Source: Lucinisca nassula
Taxonomy: Eukaryota > Mollusca > Bivalvia > Lucinida > Lucinidae
Direction: 5' to 3'
DNA: 64,000 bases
Assembly: GCA_963580285.1 (NCBI GenBank)
Contig: OY757011.1
Coordinates: forward strand, 154,431,245 to 154,495,244
Shown here: in pieces, positions 1 to 10,390 of the stretch
Numbering within the stretch: the stretch's first letter is position 1
Layout of the letters: the number at the start of each line of letters is the position of its first letter
Translations under genes and position numbers: made by a program
Notes under the pieces: model-generated
Seen by the model: only the letters and a program-made list of their open reading frames with translations
What the model was told of the DNA's origin: nothing
The model's database searches: none

Positions 1-475
1 CTAACTATCTCGAAATTTCGACTTAATAACTCGAAATTTCGACTTATTAACTCAAAATTTCGACTAAGTAACTCGAAATTTCGACTTAGTAACTCGAAAT
101 TTCGACTTAGTATCTCGAAATTTCGACTTAGTAACTCGAAATTTCGACTAACTATCTCGAAATTTCGACTTAATAACTCGAAATTTCGACTTATTAACTC
201 GAAATTTCGACTAAGTAACTCGAAATTTCGACTTACTATCTCGAAATTTCGACTTATTAACTCGAAATTTCGACTTAATATCTCGAAAATTTCGACTTAG
301 TAACTCGAAATTTCGACTTACCATCTTGAAATTTCGACTTAATAACTCGAAATTTCGACTTAATAACTCGAAATTTCGACTTATTAACTCGAAATTTCGA
401 CTTAGTATCTCGAAATTTCGACTTAATAACTCGAAATTTCGACTTAGTATCTCGAAATTTCGACTTACTAGTCAT
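1..475. repeat. 21-bp satellite array, left copy
   Basis: About 22 head-to-tail units of 21 bp, each with the 12-bp palindrome TCGAAATTTCGA followed by a variable linker such as CTTAGTAAC. The first seven units (1-147) resemble the next seven (starting at 148), so a 147-bp higher-order period is visible. Because 21 is a multiple of three, frames stay open on both strands and give meaningless SKFR-type repeat peptides. The array reaches the window edge and may continue outside. Confidence 0.95.
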
Positions 476-808
476 TACGAGATATTAAGTCCTATACACA
501 CAGTTAATGTTAAACACCCCGGTTTCATTATACCCCCGCTTTGAAATTAAGTTTACATCAAGCAGATTATGCAAATTATGTGATAACATGGTGAAGAGAC
601 TATGGTCATTATCGGCTTACTTGTATCGTATAAACGCCAATGATCTTTCTCGGTGTATTTTTTCACATGTTCTTTCATTCTTCTTTCTCTCTAAAATGGC
701 CAATGTTAATTTTATCAAATATATCTCAAGAACTATAAAACTAGAGGCTCAAAACATATACATCGTGTCAGAGACAGAGGGTTTTCTGTCTCATCAGGAC
801 GTCGCGCA
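476..808. other. No recognised feature
   Basis: Unique-looking AT-rich sequence between the left satellite array and the first SINE. A 113-codon open frame runs through part of it, with no recognisable domain or splice context. Confidence 0.5.
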
Positions 809-1132
809 TTCAATCCCGTTTCACGGCCCCCCGCCCATCAGGGTTTGAAGAAATTGATGGGCTGCATGGTGCCTCAACGCAGAGCTGAAATCCGACCGCA
901 CACGAGTACTGGTAAACCGCTTAGAGGATCTAAGCTTGACCAGGTAAAGCGGTGCGAGTCCATGCTTATAAACCCTATTGGTTTCATTAGGCGACAGGGC
1001 TTGAGAAGTCAGTTCATCTCAACGTCGGGTAAAAGTCCAACAAAAGTGGAAGCAACGTCTTCACAATTACCTATACAGTGTTGACGAGAACGTTAACCCT
1101 CAAATCAAACAAACAAATTCAATCTCGTTTCA
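809..1132 (+). mobile_element. SINE family S, copy 1, with 15-bp target duplication
   Basis: Member of a roughly 290-bp SINE family found about 14 times here. It starts with a small hairpin CCCCGCCCATCGGGG-type head, contains the block TACTGGTAAACCGCTTAGAG, and ends with GTTAA...CTCAAATCAAACAAACAAA. Flanking direct repeats at 809-823 and 1118-1132 (TTCAATCYCGTTTCA, one mismatch) are the target duplication. TGGTAAACCGC and GGTGCGAGTC could be degenerate pol III A and B boxes; that is inference. Confidence 0.9.
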
Positions 1133-1396
1133 GTAAAATACAACGTGGCTAAAAGTCATATTTGACAGTTTTTTTTTTCGGTATCAAACTTTCTCATCGT
1201 GTGCCGTAAAATCATTTACAGATCAAAGCACTGATAGCACTCGTGGGTCGATTGTCTTCGAGTGTGGATTTGTACACTCGAGATGAGTTATTTAGTCGTT
1301 GATCCTTTAAATTCCTATACTATAAGCAAAACGTGTAGATCCTGATCAGACGCCGCGCTTGGGTCGATCAATTATCAGTTGACTAAAAGTTACTAA

Positions 1397-1655
1397 CTAC
1401 AGAAGCTTCGCGCCTTCTCATGATTGACCTCGCCATGTTCAAAATCCATGTACCAGTTATTTATAGCAACGCTATAGTCTTTCCTTGTGACGTCAGTGCG
1501 CTATGTAGAACATGGCCGGTGAACATGGACATTGCAAACAGTGTAGACCCTGATCAGACGCCGCAGAAGAGAGCTTCATTAAATAACCGGTACCTTCATG
1601 GTGTAGATGGTCAGCGATAGTCACGTGGACAATAGTAGGCGAGAAGCTTCTGTAG
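1397..1655. mobile_element. MITE with 18-bp inverted ends
   Basis: CTACAGAAGCTTCGCGCC at the left end matches the reverse complement of GGCGAGAAGCTTCTGTAG at 1638-1655 with two mismatches. The interior includes half of the AAACAGTGTAGACCCTGATC palindrome (1533-1563) that recurs in TTAA-flanked MITEs elsewhere. No transposase is encoded. Confidence 0.7.
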
Positions 1656-1825
1656 TGAGTGAGTGAGTGAGTGTTTGAGTTTTACGTCCCACCAACAGCT
1701 AAGGTCATACGGAGACGGGACCTCGGTTTTAAAGACTCATCCGAAAGTCTGGAGAAGCCCGGAATCGATCCTGCGATCCCTGGTTTACAAGGCGAGTAGC
1801 GTAACCACTGCACCACGGAGGCTTC
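1650..1825 (-). mobile_element. tRNA-derived SINE, copy 1
   Basis: On the minus strand the head reads as a tRNA: an A-box-like GTGGTGCAGTGGTTACGC and a B-box-like GGATCGATTCC, followed by a body and a (CACT)n tail, seen as (AGTG)n on the plus strand near 1655. A second copy is at 11136-11300. It is not a functional tRNA because it lacks paired acceptor arms. Confidence 0.85.
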
Positions 1826-2089
1826 TAATCTGTAGGTAGTTACTTTGGGTCGAATGATGAAAAAAAAATCGACCCATAAGATGGTAAACTATGCAACACG
1901 AACACCATGACTATAACTTAACAAAGCAACAACCGGACAGAAAATGTGTTATCAGAATACGTTGCATGTTCAAGATGTATCATTTTGACAGAGCAGCAGA
2001 TTCCTAGACCCTACGTTTCATCCCATCGGTCAGACGTCGAAATTTATGGCTAGTCAGCTCTAGCCACGCGTGTGTGTGGTGGGGGGGAG

Positions 2090-2340
2090 GGGAGGGGGGG
2101 GGCGTGGGGGTGTTCAATTTTCTTTATTCGACGCCCAAGAATCTCCCAAATATGTTCCCGGGGATTCAAATCCGGGCTTCTAGCTAGCCAAGACAAGGTC
2201 TCAATTCCGTAACGGCGGGGTCTACCACACAGGTCTAGTGGCAAATGATTCTTTCTCAAAATGAGGCATGACTTCTGACGCTACACATGCAAAAATATCC
2301 AAACTCCATATATAAACCGTGATAATGAAGTTGTGGAAAG
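2090..2340 (-). pseudogene. Tc1-like transposase C-terminal relic
   Basis: The minus-strand frame around 2260-2110 contains WLARSPDLNPREHIWEILG, the hallmark end of Tc1/mariner DD34E transposases. The last catalytic Glu sits in NPREHIW. Upstream the frame is broken by a stop (before KSCLILRKNH), and downstream it runs into a G/C-rich simple tract at about 2075-2110. Only about 60 residues of a usual 340 are recognisable, so this is a dead fragment. No Tc1 inverted ends were found. Confidence 0.85.
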
Positions 2341-2439
2341 TTGGTTCTGAGATCTGAGGTCTTCTTTCAACTCTGAGTTGACCATAACAAGATTCCTGTT
2401 ATGGCTAATCCCTATTCAGAGTTGAATGCACATCGCAGA

Positions 2440-2866
2440 TCATAGAGTCAGTTTCGAGTTAGTATGTCGAAATTTCGAGTTAGTATGTCGAAATTTCGAG
2501 ATAGTATGTCGAAATTTCGAGATAGTAAGTCGAAATTTCGAGTTACTAAGTCGAAATTTCGAGATAGTAAGTCGAAATTTCGAGTTACTAAGTCGAAATT
2601 TCGAGATACTAAGTCGAAATTTCGAGTTATTAAGTCGAAATTTCGAGTTATTAAGTCGAAATTTCGAGATTGTAAGTCGAAATTTCGAGTTACTAAGTCG
2701 AAATTTCGAGATACTAAGTCGAAATTTCGAGTTATTAAGTCGAAATTTCGAGATAGTAAGTCGAAATTTCGAGATACTAAATCGAAATTTCGAGATACTA
2801 AGTCGAAATTTCGAGATAGTAAGTCGAAATTTCGAGTTACTAAGTCGAAATTTCGAGATAATTATC
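2440..2866. repeat. 21-bp satellite array, right copy, inverted
   Basis: About 20 units of the same 21-bp monomer as 1-475, but reverse-complemented (AGTCGAAATTTCGAGTTACTA). The two arrays therefore face each other across about 1.96 kb. Open frames on the plus strand (SKFRVTK and NFELLSR repeats) follow from the period being divisible by three. Confidence 0.95.
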
Positions 2867-2964
2867 TAAAGAAATAAAAGTGTACCTGGCCCTAATGCTC
2901 CTTCGTAGTTATCGTATTGCATAGAAGATAAAAAGATACATATTGCAATACCTTTATTATGCCT

Positions 2965-3282
2965 CCTGATATGGCGTTATTGATTGGTTGTTTTGGGTTT
3001 AACGACACGTAAACCCTTGTAGGTCATTTTGTGTCGTCTCCCAGAGAAAGGGAGAAAAGAGATAGAAGAGATAGTAGAGGAGATGTAAGTGAGTGACAGG
3101 GGAGAAAGAAGAAATTAAATGGAAGTGTAGAGACAGAAGAAGTAAAGACGCTCCCCTCTATCCCTACCTGCTGCAAGGACAGCAGGACTTGCCCAACTGT
3201 AAGCCGATATCAGTTGGACGCCCAAGTGACGCAAGATAACGCCGCCTTTGCCTCACCCGACCAACCCCTGATATGGCGTTAT
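2965..3282 (-). mobile_element. SINE of a distinct family with 16-bp target duplication
   Basis: CCTGATATGGCGTTAT occurs exactly at 2965-2980 and 3267-3282 and brackets about 286 bp. Next to the left repeat lies GGGTTTAACG, the reverse complement of the CGTTAAACCC tail motif typical of mollusc SINEs, so the element reads on the minus strand. A purine-rich stretch (3045-3140) lies inside. Confidence 0.8.
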
Positions 3283-3406
3283 GCGGTGCTCGAAATAATC
3301 CTGTCTCGAGTTAAGTCTCGTGGTCCTCTTGTTCGAGCTTTTGAAGTTCGACTGTATATGGGTACTTGCAGAATACTCGGGGAGAAAAAGGCGATTATGG
3401 GAAATT

Positions 3407-3620
3407 ATCACGAAAACACATCTATATAATTTTGCCCCCCCCCCCCCCACCCCCACTTAAACACAACTTTATTACTCGTATGGTAATATTTGGGGTTACA
3501 GAGGTATATTTTTTTTCTAACATAGATTGTGGTTACTCGTTAGAACTGCCTCGTCGAAGCGGTTCTGATCATTTTTGGTGGTGAAATTTTCAATATATTT
3601 GAATAGGCATTTTTTCGAAA
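3407..3620. mobile_element. Decayed hairpin MITE, family G
   Basis: Contains the family ends (ATCACGAAAACACATCTATA on the left, ATAGGCATTTTTTCGAAATG on the right) and half of the central hairpin ACTCGTTAGAACTGCCTCG at about 3535. It also has a C run at 3434-3449. Confidence 0.65.
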
Positions 3621-3769
3621 TGGACGCACTCATTCAGAGAAGACAAAGTTTTCAAAAACTTGTTTTCTTTATCAATAATGGGCATATTTTTAAAATCAGG
3701 GTGCCTACCGATTTCTTCCTTTACGAATAGACCCCTTTTCTATGTGGCGCCGTTTTACTAATTATTCCC

Positions 3770-4130
3770 TATTTAAAGATATGCATAATTATTTATGGAT
3801 ATCCATAAATTAAATCGGTGATGTCCATAATTCGAATTATGGATATCCATAATTCGAATGAATGATATCCATAAATCGAATTATGGATATCCATTAACCA
3901 ATCTGAATTAATGAATCCATAAAACGAATTACCTAAAATTTGAATTGTGGCTATCCCTTATTCGTCTGATTTATAGATATCATTAATTAGAATTATGGAT
4001 ATCATTAATTCAGATCGATTTATGGATATCCATAATTCGAATTATGGATATCATTAATTCGAATTATGGATATCCATAATTCGGTCCATTTATGGACATC
4101 CATAATTCGAATTATGGATAACAATAATAA
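3770..4130. repeat. Palindromic minisatellite ATTATGGATATCCATAATTCGA
   Basis: Irregular tandem copies of a roughly 22-bp unit built from GGATATCC and TTCGAA palindromes. Some units are mutated (GGACATCC, GATATCATTAATT). The motif resumes at about 4398-4490 after a hairpin element. Confidence 0.85.
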
Positions 4131-4188
4131 GTCTTTGCAAATAAACACGTGTACAATAAATATTGACTGATACCAAACACTATAATGA

Positions 4189-4398
4189 GAATGTATGTTG
4201 TGTGTACTCATTAGAATCGCCTCATCGAGGCGATTCTAATGAGTACACACAGCATACATTTGCAAGATATGACGAAAATCTCCTAAATTATATCCCACTA
4301 TTTCTTATGTAGCGGATTTTCCTAGGGACTCTAGAACTGGTTCGACTTAGCTAGGTAAACGAGCCCTCGGTGTTCGAGCCATCGAGGTTCTACTGTAA
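4189..4398. mobile_element. Hairpin MITE plus right half of a Tigger-like MITE
   Basis: A nearly perfect hairpin (4189-4262) is centred on GCCTCATCGAGGC. It is followed by a segment ending GTTCGAGCCATCGAGGTTCTACTGTA, the same order as in the complete element at 48220-48569. The left half appears lost here. Confidence 0.65.
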
Positions 4399-4490
4399 TT
4401 CGAATTATGGATATTCATTATTCGGCTGACGTATGGATATCCATAATTCGAATTATGGATATCCATAAATCGAATTACGGATATCTATAT
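4398..4490. repeat. Palindromic minisatellite, second block
   Basis: The same GGATATCCATAATTCGAATT units as 3770-4130, separated from them by the hairpin/Tigger-like segment. The simplest reading is one array interrupted by the insertion. Confidence 0.75.
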
Positions 4491-4521
4491 GGCAGGTGTA
4501 TTCTCGAGCATTATTTTTAAC

Positions 4522-4592
4522 TCGGAAGCTCAGTCGAATGCCGTCTGACTGTAACAGGATGTCGCTGATTCGACACCTACTCCCTTCCACTG
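4522..4592 (+). repeat. Decayed tRNA-like SINE head
   Basis: GAAGCTCAGTCGAATGCCGT followed by GTCTGACTGTAACAGGATGT and GATTCGACACC resembles the tRNA-derived head of the SINE at 16790, with substitutions. No tail or target duplication was identified. Confidence 0.45.
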
Positions 4593-4851
4593 GCGAAATA
4601 ATGTGCACTGTATTCACCTCCGGAAAAGTTAACATGAAAGCTGTTTTGTTTATTTCTGAAACAGATATAGATCGCGGGTGCTTGTTCTAACCGCCTGACT
4701 AGAACCGCCTCATTGAGCCAGTTCTAACGAGTATCCATAATTATTGTTTTGAACAAAATCAACGAAAAAATATATACCACTGTAACCCCAACTGCTTCTC
4801 TTACTAAAGCGCAGTTTACAGTGGTATTTTAACGTGATGAACAGCGGCAAA

Positions 4852-5046
4852 TTAACCCATATATGCCTAGCGGCCCTTTCCTGGGACATTGGCAAACAGT
4901 GCAGTCCCAGATCTGATCAGAGTCTACAGTGTTTGCTTAAAGAACATTATTTTTTGTAAAATTTGCCACAAAAAAAAAGCAAACCTAACACCTCTATAAT
5001 TGGAAATGGACCAGTCTAAACTTACTAGGTGGAAGATTCCATTATC
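4852..5046. mobile_element. TTAA-flanked palindromic MITE, family B, partial
   Basis: Starts TTAACCCATATATGCC and contains AAACAGTGCAGTCCCAGATC and its partner ACAGTGTTTGC. It ends near GGAAGATTCCATTATC, the reverse of the usual other terminus. The right TTAA is missing because the next MITE begins there. Confidence 0.6.
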
Positions 5047-5291
5047 ATATGGGCCCCGTCAAGCGATTTTGGTACTTATCACCTATGCGAGCAGCGAAGG
5101 TTCAGGCGAGCCTGCGCATCTGCACAGTCTCGCCAGAACCTTCGCTGCTCGCTCATACAAGCAGTGAATCAAGAGGAACCTTCAAAGAGAAAGCCATATC
5201 CCTGGCCCATCTGAATGGCTGGGCATGCGCAGTTAAAATTTGTCATGACGGAATGCTCGAAGGCACAAATTCGCTTGGCGGGGCTCATATC
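5047..5291. mobile_element. MITE with GGGCCCCGTCAAGCGA ends, copy 1
   Basis: ATATGGGCCCCGTCAAGCGA at the left pairs with TCGCTTGGCGGGGCTCATAT at the right. Inside is a hairpin (about 5090-5150, GCGAGCAGCGAAGGTTC and its complement) that the copy at 16424-16613 lacks, so the copies differ by that palindrome. Confidence 0.8.
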
Positions 5292-5559
5292 TGGGTTAAG
5301 AGTGCCACCGTCGGCAGGGTTTTTTATCAGCTACGTTTAATTCCTTTAATAATTCCAATTCTCTATCATTATATACATTTCGAACGATTTGATTGGCTGA
5401 AATAAAAGTTTTATACTTCGGTAAAATCTAAAATCTTTCAATTAGCGACATCTGATGTATGGTGTGACGTCAATGAGCACTTTTAGAAACCGCGCTTTAC
5501 GCCATAATGTAAGAGGAAACAGAGGAAACATCACACCCTCCTCTCCTTGAAGGTGCCTT

Positions 5560-6870
5560 GGTCCAAGAAAATCATCGACTTGGCGATGACAATAAAAATT
5601 AACTTTGGGGCGCAGAGACAGAAATGGTTTGGTGTCGTTTTGTTGATGGACAGGGATGCAAGAGCCATGAAAGCTTGGATGTAACGCCTCTAGTTTCTAC
5701 ATGCAAAATAGTCTGTGTAGATGAGCAGGCTGGTTTGTGTCCCTACCTGGTCACAAACCCTGAAGACTTGTTTTACGTGCAGGGATTTGTATTATATTTT
5801 TATGTACCCGGAAACGATATCGGGGACATATTGTTTTTGCCCTATTTGTTGGGCTGTGCGAGAACAACTTTAACATTGGTCATAACTTTTTTAACCGTAT
5901 AAGTTAGTGCTTTCACATTTAGCATGTAGGTTCCTTGTGACAATGCCTTTCCACTCATTCAAATAATTTTAATCTGTGAGCTTCACCTTGACCTGTGACC
6001 TACTTTAAAGGAAAAGTTAACATTGGTCATAAAGTATAACCGTTTCAGATAGAGCCTTCATGTTCAGCTTGTAGGCTCCTTGTGACAGGGGCTTCTCACT
6101 CATGAAATAAAAAGACCTGTTACCTTGACCTGTGGCCTACTTTAAAAAAACCCATTACTTTGGTGATACCTTTGAACCGTTTGTGAATAACAAACGTGAT
6201 GGAGCCTTCATATTTGGCATGTAGGTTCCTTGTGACAAGGGCTTCCTACTCATACTAAATATTGACCTTGATCTGTGACCACTTTAAAGAAGAAAATAAC
6301 ATTTGTCATAACTTTTGAACCAGCGCTTCCCACTCATACCAACATTTTTACCTGTGACATTAACCTCGACCTGTGACCATTTTATAATAACTCTTGAACC
6401 GTTTGAGATAGAGCCTTCATATTTGGCATGTAGGTTCCGTGTGACAAGGGCTTCTCACTCATACAAAATTTCTGACCTGGACCTGTGACCTAGTTTATCA
6501 TAACTTTTGAACCGTTTGGAATTGAACCCTTGATATTTGCCACGTAGGTTCCTTGTGCCAAGGTCTTCCTATTCGTGCAAGAATTTTGATCTGAGACCTT
6601 GACCTGTGTCCTATTTTATATTTGGCATGCAGGTTCCGTGTGATAAGGGCTTCCCACTCACTCATACATTTTTTTTTACCTTTACATGTGACTTACTTAA
6701 AAGAAAAAAAAAACATTGGCCATAAACTGTGAACCGTTTGAGATAGAGCCTTCACATTTGGCATGTAGGTTCCTTGTGAGAAGTGCTTCCCACTCAAATA
6801 AATTATTTTGACCTGTAACCTTGACCTCGGCGCGGGGACATGTTAAGGTTTCAAAAACACATCTTGTTTC
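5560..6870. mobile_element. Helitron-like core-repeat element
   Basis: Seven or so degenerate repeats of about 80-150 bp, each with GCATGTAGGTTCCTTGTGAC, 'cactcata' and 'gaccttgacctgtgacc' blocks. The right end, GGCGCGGGGACATGTTAA, resembles the termini of the Helitron-like elements at 49-51 kb and 61 kb. No opposite terminus was identified. A 92-codon frame at 5624-5902 overlaps the left part and shows no known domain. Confidence 0.6.
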
Positions 6871-7032
6871 GTGTTTGTTTTATGGCTCTTAAAAGAACAC
6901 TATCACTAAAAGGTCTTATATGAACTGATGCTATTCTGAAAAACCGGAGGACATAGGGAAATTACCTAACTTTCCGTTGCAATACCAAACCTTATCGCCC
7001 ATGTCCGGCGTGGAATTGTTTTTTTTTTTTTG

Positions 7033-7150
7033 TTTGATTTGAGGTTTAAAGTTCTCGTCAACACTGTAAGGGTCATTTTGGAGACGTTGCATCCAATTCT
7101 GTGGGACTTTTACCCGACATTGAGATGAAATGACATCTCAAGCCCTGACG
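7033..7150 (-). mobile_element. SINE family S, 3' fragment
   Basis: Minus-strand copy of the SINE 3' half: the TTTGATTTGAGGTTTAA tail complement, then GGAGACGTTGCATCCAATT and GACATTGAGATGAAATGACA. The 5' half is absent. Confidence 0.85.
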
Positions 7151-7869
7151 CCAAAGCGTGGAATTTGTATCAACGCCGACAGACCTGTCGCATGTGGAAC
7201 CAAATTACTGACGTGGACATCAGGTGAGCTATCGCGAAATCGCGTCAACGTCATTTTGCTCCCACGACACACCCGGAAACTCTCGCGATAGTTCCCAGAG
7301 TTAAACAAAGGTAGGTTCCCTTGTGTGTTTTGATTTATTGTAGAAGACTGAGAGAATAATATAAAGTTTCGGCGATACTAAGTCATGTTAAAATGATTTA
7401 CCTTTCTAAGCAGGCCGAAAAAAAAATATTGAAAACAAAATCGTTGATGAAAGTAGGCGACTGTAACAAAATCGACCACAGGGTTCTCTGACTACACGAA
7501 TGAATGATGCAACTGTATTGTAAGTTTTCGCTTAGAACAAGATATTTTGGTGCAAATTCTGGGTGTGTCGGCCCTAATTAATTATTTAGATTTAAAAAAA
7601 TTATCAGTTCATGAACTGCGAAGGAGTGATGACAAAATTTTCAGGCGGAGTAGCTCTCACATCTTCGCGCCAGCTCCCAAAACACGCTTTAGTTCCCACG
7701 AGTCTATCATTCCATCACCTGGAGAAAAGTTTTTTTAGATTAAATAATATGCCGATTTAAACCACCAGGCAACCGCTAGCATCACATAAATGACTCATTG
7801 TTATAAGAATGAAATATAACAGGTTTTAAGGCAAAGTAATTATATAATAGAGCGAAATCCCGCGACGTC

Positions 7870-8045
7870 ACACACCTGGAGCCACTTGTTCAAAACTAAC
7901 GACATCGTTAGTTAACAAATCGTTAAAACTTTGATCATTCAATATGGCAAATATGCTAATATTTTTGCTGAAAAAAAAATGTGAGAAGCAACAGTGACTC
8001 GTAAAGCTAACGATGCGTTGAACAACTGACCCCTGGTCCATATTT
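7870..8045. mobile_element. Palindromic MITE, family D, copy 1
   Basis: Begins CCACTTGTTCAAAACTAACG and ends TTGAACAACTGACCCCTGG, with the family block GATCATTCAATATGGCAAAT and 'aatatttttgctgaaaaaaa'. The central hairpin arm is reduced compared with the 44.9-kb copy. Confidence 0.75.
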
Positions 8046-8469
8046 ACCGAGGGGAACTGCGGGCCGTAATCATTAGAAAACAACGGGAATTTTAATGATT
8101 TTAAACCGCGATATAATTGTGAAGAAAAGAAGTATCTTCCTCAAATTGTCATTTACTGCTAAGTTATACATCCAGTCAACGATTTCTAATAACATTTTAT
8201 GATTTCTGTTATGTTAAAGTGAGTAAATCTTGAATATATCGTCAACAATATCTGCAGGAGACTTGAATGAAATCGGCATTAATCTCAATATTTATCCAAA
8301 ATGAAATAACTAATAAACTATTAGAACGTTTCCGATACTTGTAAGAATTTTAATGTGTTTGGCTGCAAAATATAAATATTTCGAATTTCAATTATTTCTA
8401 TTCTATCCTTATACCGACGTTTAACTACGTCAATGGTCGAGAGTTGTCTTTATAAGTTCGGCGTTAAAA

Positions 8470-8880
8470 GTCTATGTCAGGACGGCTGCTCGATGGACCT
8501 GCAGGAGATGGTGGAACAAAAGTAGTGTTGGTGATATGCTTGATGAGCTGGATTGGCCATCGCTAGAGGTCCGTCGTGAGCAGTCTTCTTTAATCTTCTT
8601 TTGTAAGATACAATCTGATACAGTGTCTCAAAATAAAGATAAATACTTGGCCCCTGTGACTAGTTCAACTCAAAGAAGGGATTCAAAATTTGACAGTCAG
8701 TATCATACGTATCAGACATATAGTGATGCTCTGAAGAATTCCTTCTTTCCCGGAACTATTCCTGAGTGGAATAGTCTTCCCTCCTCTGTGGTAAATGCCA
8801 AAACTGCAGAATAGCTCAAAGCCCAAAGGTATAGATTGGGACTCAGAGGTAAACGTTTTAGTACACCTCTGTAACAGACT
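8470..8880 (+). pseudogene. LINE (CR1/Jockey-type) reverse transcriptase C-terminal tail
   Basis: The plus frame from about 8478 reads VRTAARWTCRRWWNKSSVGD, then MLDELDWPSLEVRREQSSL and later FFPGTIPEWNSLPSSVV before a stop at 8811. This 'RRAARW...SSV..ML..L.WPSLE.RR...FFP.TI.WN.LP' pattern is the conserved end of the ORF2 protein in CR1/Jockey-like LINEs. The catalytic reverse transcriptase core is missing, so this is a 5'-truncated relic, as expected for LINE copies. It sits inside the inverted-repeat element at 7213-9411. The T run at 9028-9050 is not obviously its tail. Confidence 0.8.
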
Positions 8881-9489
8881 GTAAATACATTTAAGAACTC
8901 ATCCATTGGTTTTATTTTGCTAAATTTAGCGAACCACTTAACTGAGGTAATGGTCAGATGTGACAGACTCAGTATCTGATTGACTCTTGGGGGAGCTACT
9001 CCACCTGAAAATTTGCTGGATTGATCTTTTTTTTTTTTTTTTTTTTTTTTACATCTAAATGATGAATTAGGGCTGACATACCCAGAATATGCGCCAAAGG
9101 ATCTCGTTCTAAGCGAAAACTTACAAAACTAATGCTTCATACATTCGTGCTAAAGTCGGATTATCCTGTGTTCGAGTTTGTTATTGTTGCCTACTTTCAT
9201 CAACGAAATTTTCAATATTTTTTTCGGCCTGTTTAGAAAGGTAAATCATTTTAACATTGCTTAGCATCACCGAAACTTTATATTATTCTCTCATTCTTCT
9301 ACAATAAATCAAACATTTCCAGGTCCTAGGAACTATCGCGAGAGTTCCCGCCTGTGTCGTGGGAACAAATTTACGTTGACACGATTTCGCGATAGCTCCC
9401 CTGATGTCCACCCGTGTTGAGAGTCGATTGACAGGCCGGAGAAATGGTTTTGAACGGAGACTTAAAACCGTTTATGTGCACTATTAAAT

Positions 9490-9575
9490 TCCTGTATTTA
9501 AGCAAACAGTGTAGGCCCTGATCAGACGCCGCGCTCTGTGGCGTCAGATCAGGGTCTTCACTGTTTACTTAACAC
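9490..9575. repeat. Isolated AAACAGTGTAGGCCCTGATC palindrome
   Basis: CAAACAGTGTAGGCCCTGAT followed by CAGACGCC and the reverse arm GTCAGATCAGGGTCTTCACT. This is the same central palindrome found inside TTAA-flanked MITE families A and B, but here without their termini. Confidence 0.75.
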
Positions 9576-9600
9576 AACATATGAATCCAGTCCAGGTTTA

Positions 9601-9929
9601 ACTGATAACCCTTTAGGCCCCCGCCCATAGGGGCTTGAAGAAATATATGGGCTGCATGATGCTTCCACACAGAGCTGAATCCGGCCCGCACACTAGTACT
9701 GGTAAACCGCTTAGAGGATCTAAGCCTGTCCAGGAACCGCGGTGCGAGGCGGACCGTCCATGCTTATAAACCCTATTGGTTTCATTGGGCGACAGGGCTT
9801 GATATGTCATTTCAGCTCAATGTCGGATAAAAGTCCCACAAAATTGGAAGCAACGTCTCCAAAATGACCTTTACAGTGTTGACGGGGACGTTAATCCTCA
9901 AATCAACCAACCAACTGATAACCCTTTTA
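9601..9929 (+). mobile_element. SINE family S, tandem pair, first copy
   Basis: Full-length SINE body at 9616-9913. The direct repeat ACTGATAACCCTTT(T)A occurs before it (9601-9615) and after it (9914-9929). Confidence 0.9.
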
Positions 9930-10230
9930 GCCCCCGCCCATCGGGGCTTGAAGAAATAGATGGACTGCATGATGCTGAAACCGACCCGCACACGAGCACT
10001 GGTAAACCGCTTAGAGGAACTACGCCTGCCCAGGCAATGCGGTGCGAGTCGGCCCGTCCATGCTTATAACCCTATTCGTTTCATTGGGCGATAGGGCTTG
10101 AGATGTCATGTCATCTCAATGTCGGGTAAAAGTCCCACAAAATGTGAAGCAACGTCTCCAAAATGACCTTTACATTGTTGAAGGGGACGTTAAACTTAAA
10201 ATCAAACAAAAAAACTGATAACCCTTTTTT
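9914..10230 (+). mobile_element. SINE family S, tandem pair, second copy
   Basis: SINE body at 9930-10213 with a small deletion around GATGCTGAAACCGACCC. A third ACTGATAACCCTTTT follows at 10214. The two SINEs are thus separated and bracketed by three copies of one target sequence. Confidence 0.9.
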
Positions 10231-10390
10231 TGAAACAGAACTCTGACGTCACATGGACAAGAATAGCAGGACTATAAATCACAAGTACGTGCATTTCGTA
10301 CAAACACTATTTTATTGATCAGTGTCAGTCACGTGGACATTAGCAATGTGTAACTTTTGGTCCATTCATAAACGGTATCTGTCAGGTGCT

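Larger units (their letters stand above)
7213..9411. mobile_element. Element with about 370-bp terminal inverted repeats
   Basis: 7213-7595 and 9040-9411 are reverse complements over most of their length. The outer ends are GTGGACATCAGGTGAGCTAT and the complement of ATAGCTCCCCTGATGTCCAC. Further inside, both arms carry TTCGGCCTG/CAGGCCGAA, the GAAAGTAGGC block and the TTAGAACGAGAT region. The 1.45-kb centre holds a palindromic MITE (7870-8045) and a LINE fragment (8470-8880). No transposase was seen, and no target duplication is evident. Confidence 0.8.

Noticed and set aside
1..475. CRISPR-like array of short repeats
   Set aside because: Units are contiguous 21-mers with no unique spacers and no cas genes, in a eukaryotic genome.
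275..2877. Open frames with SKFR or NFELL repeats at 275-475 and 2426-2877
   Set aside because: They are translations of a 21-bp satellite whose period is divisible by three; frames are open on several strands and have no gene context.
5624..5902. 92-codon frame as a cysteine-rich protein
   Set aside because: It overlaps the start of a Helitron-like core array; no signal or domain was recognised.
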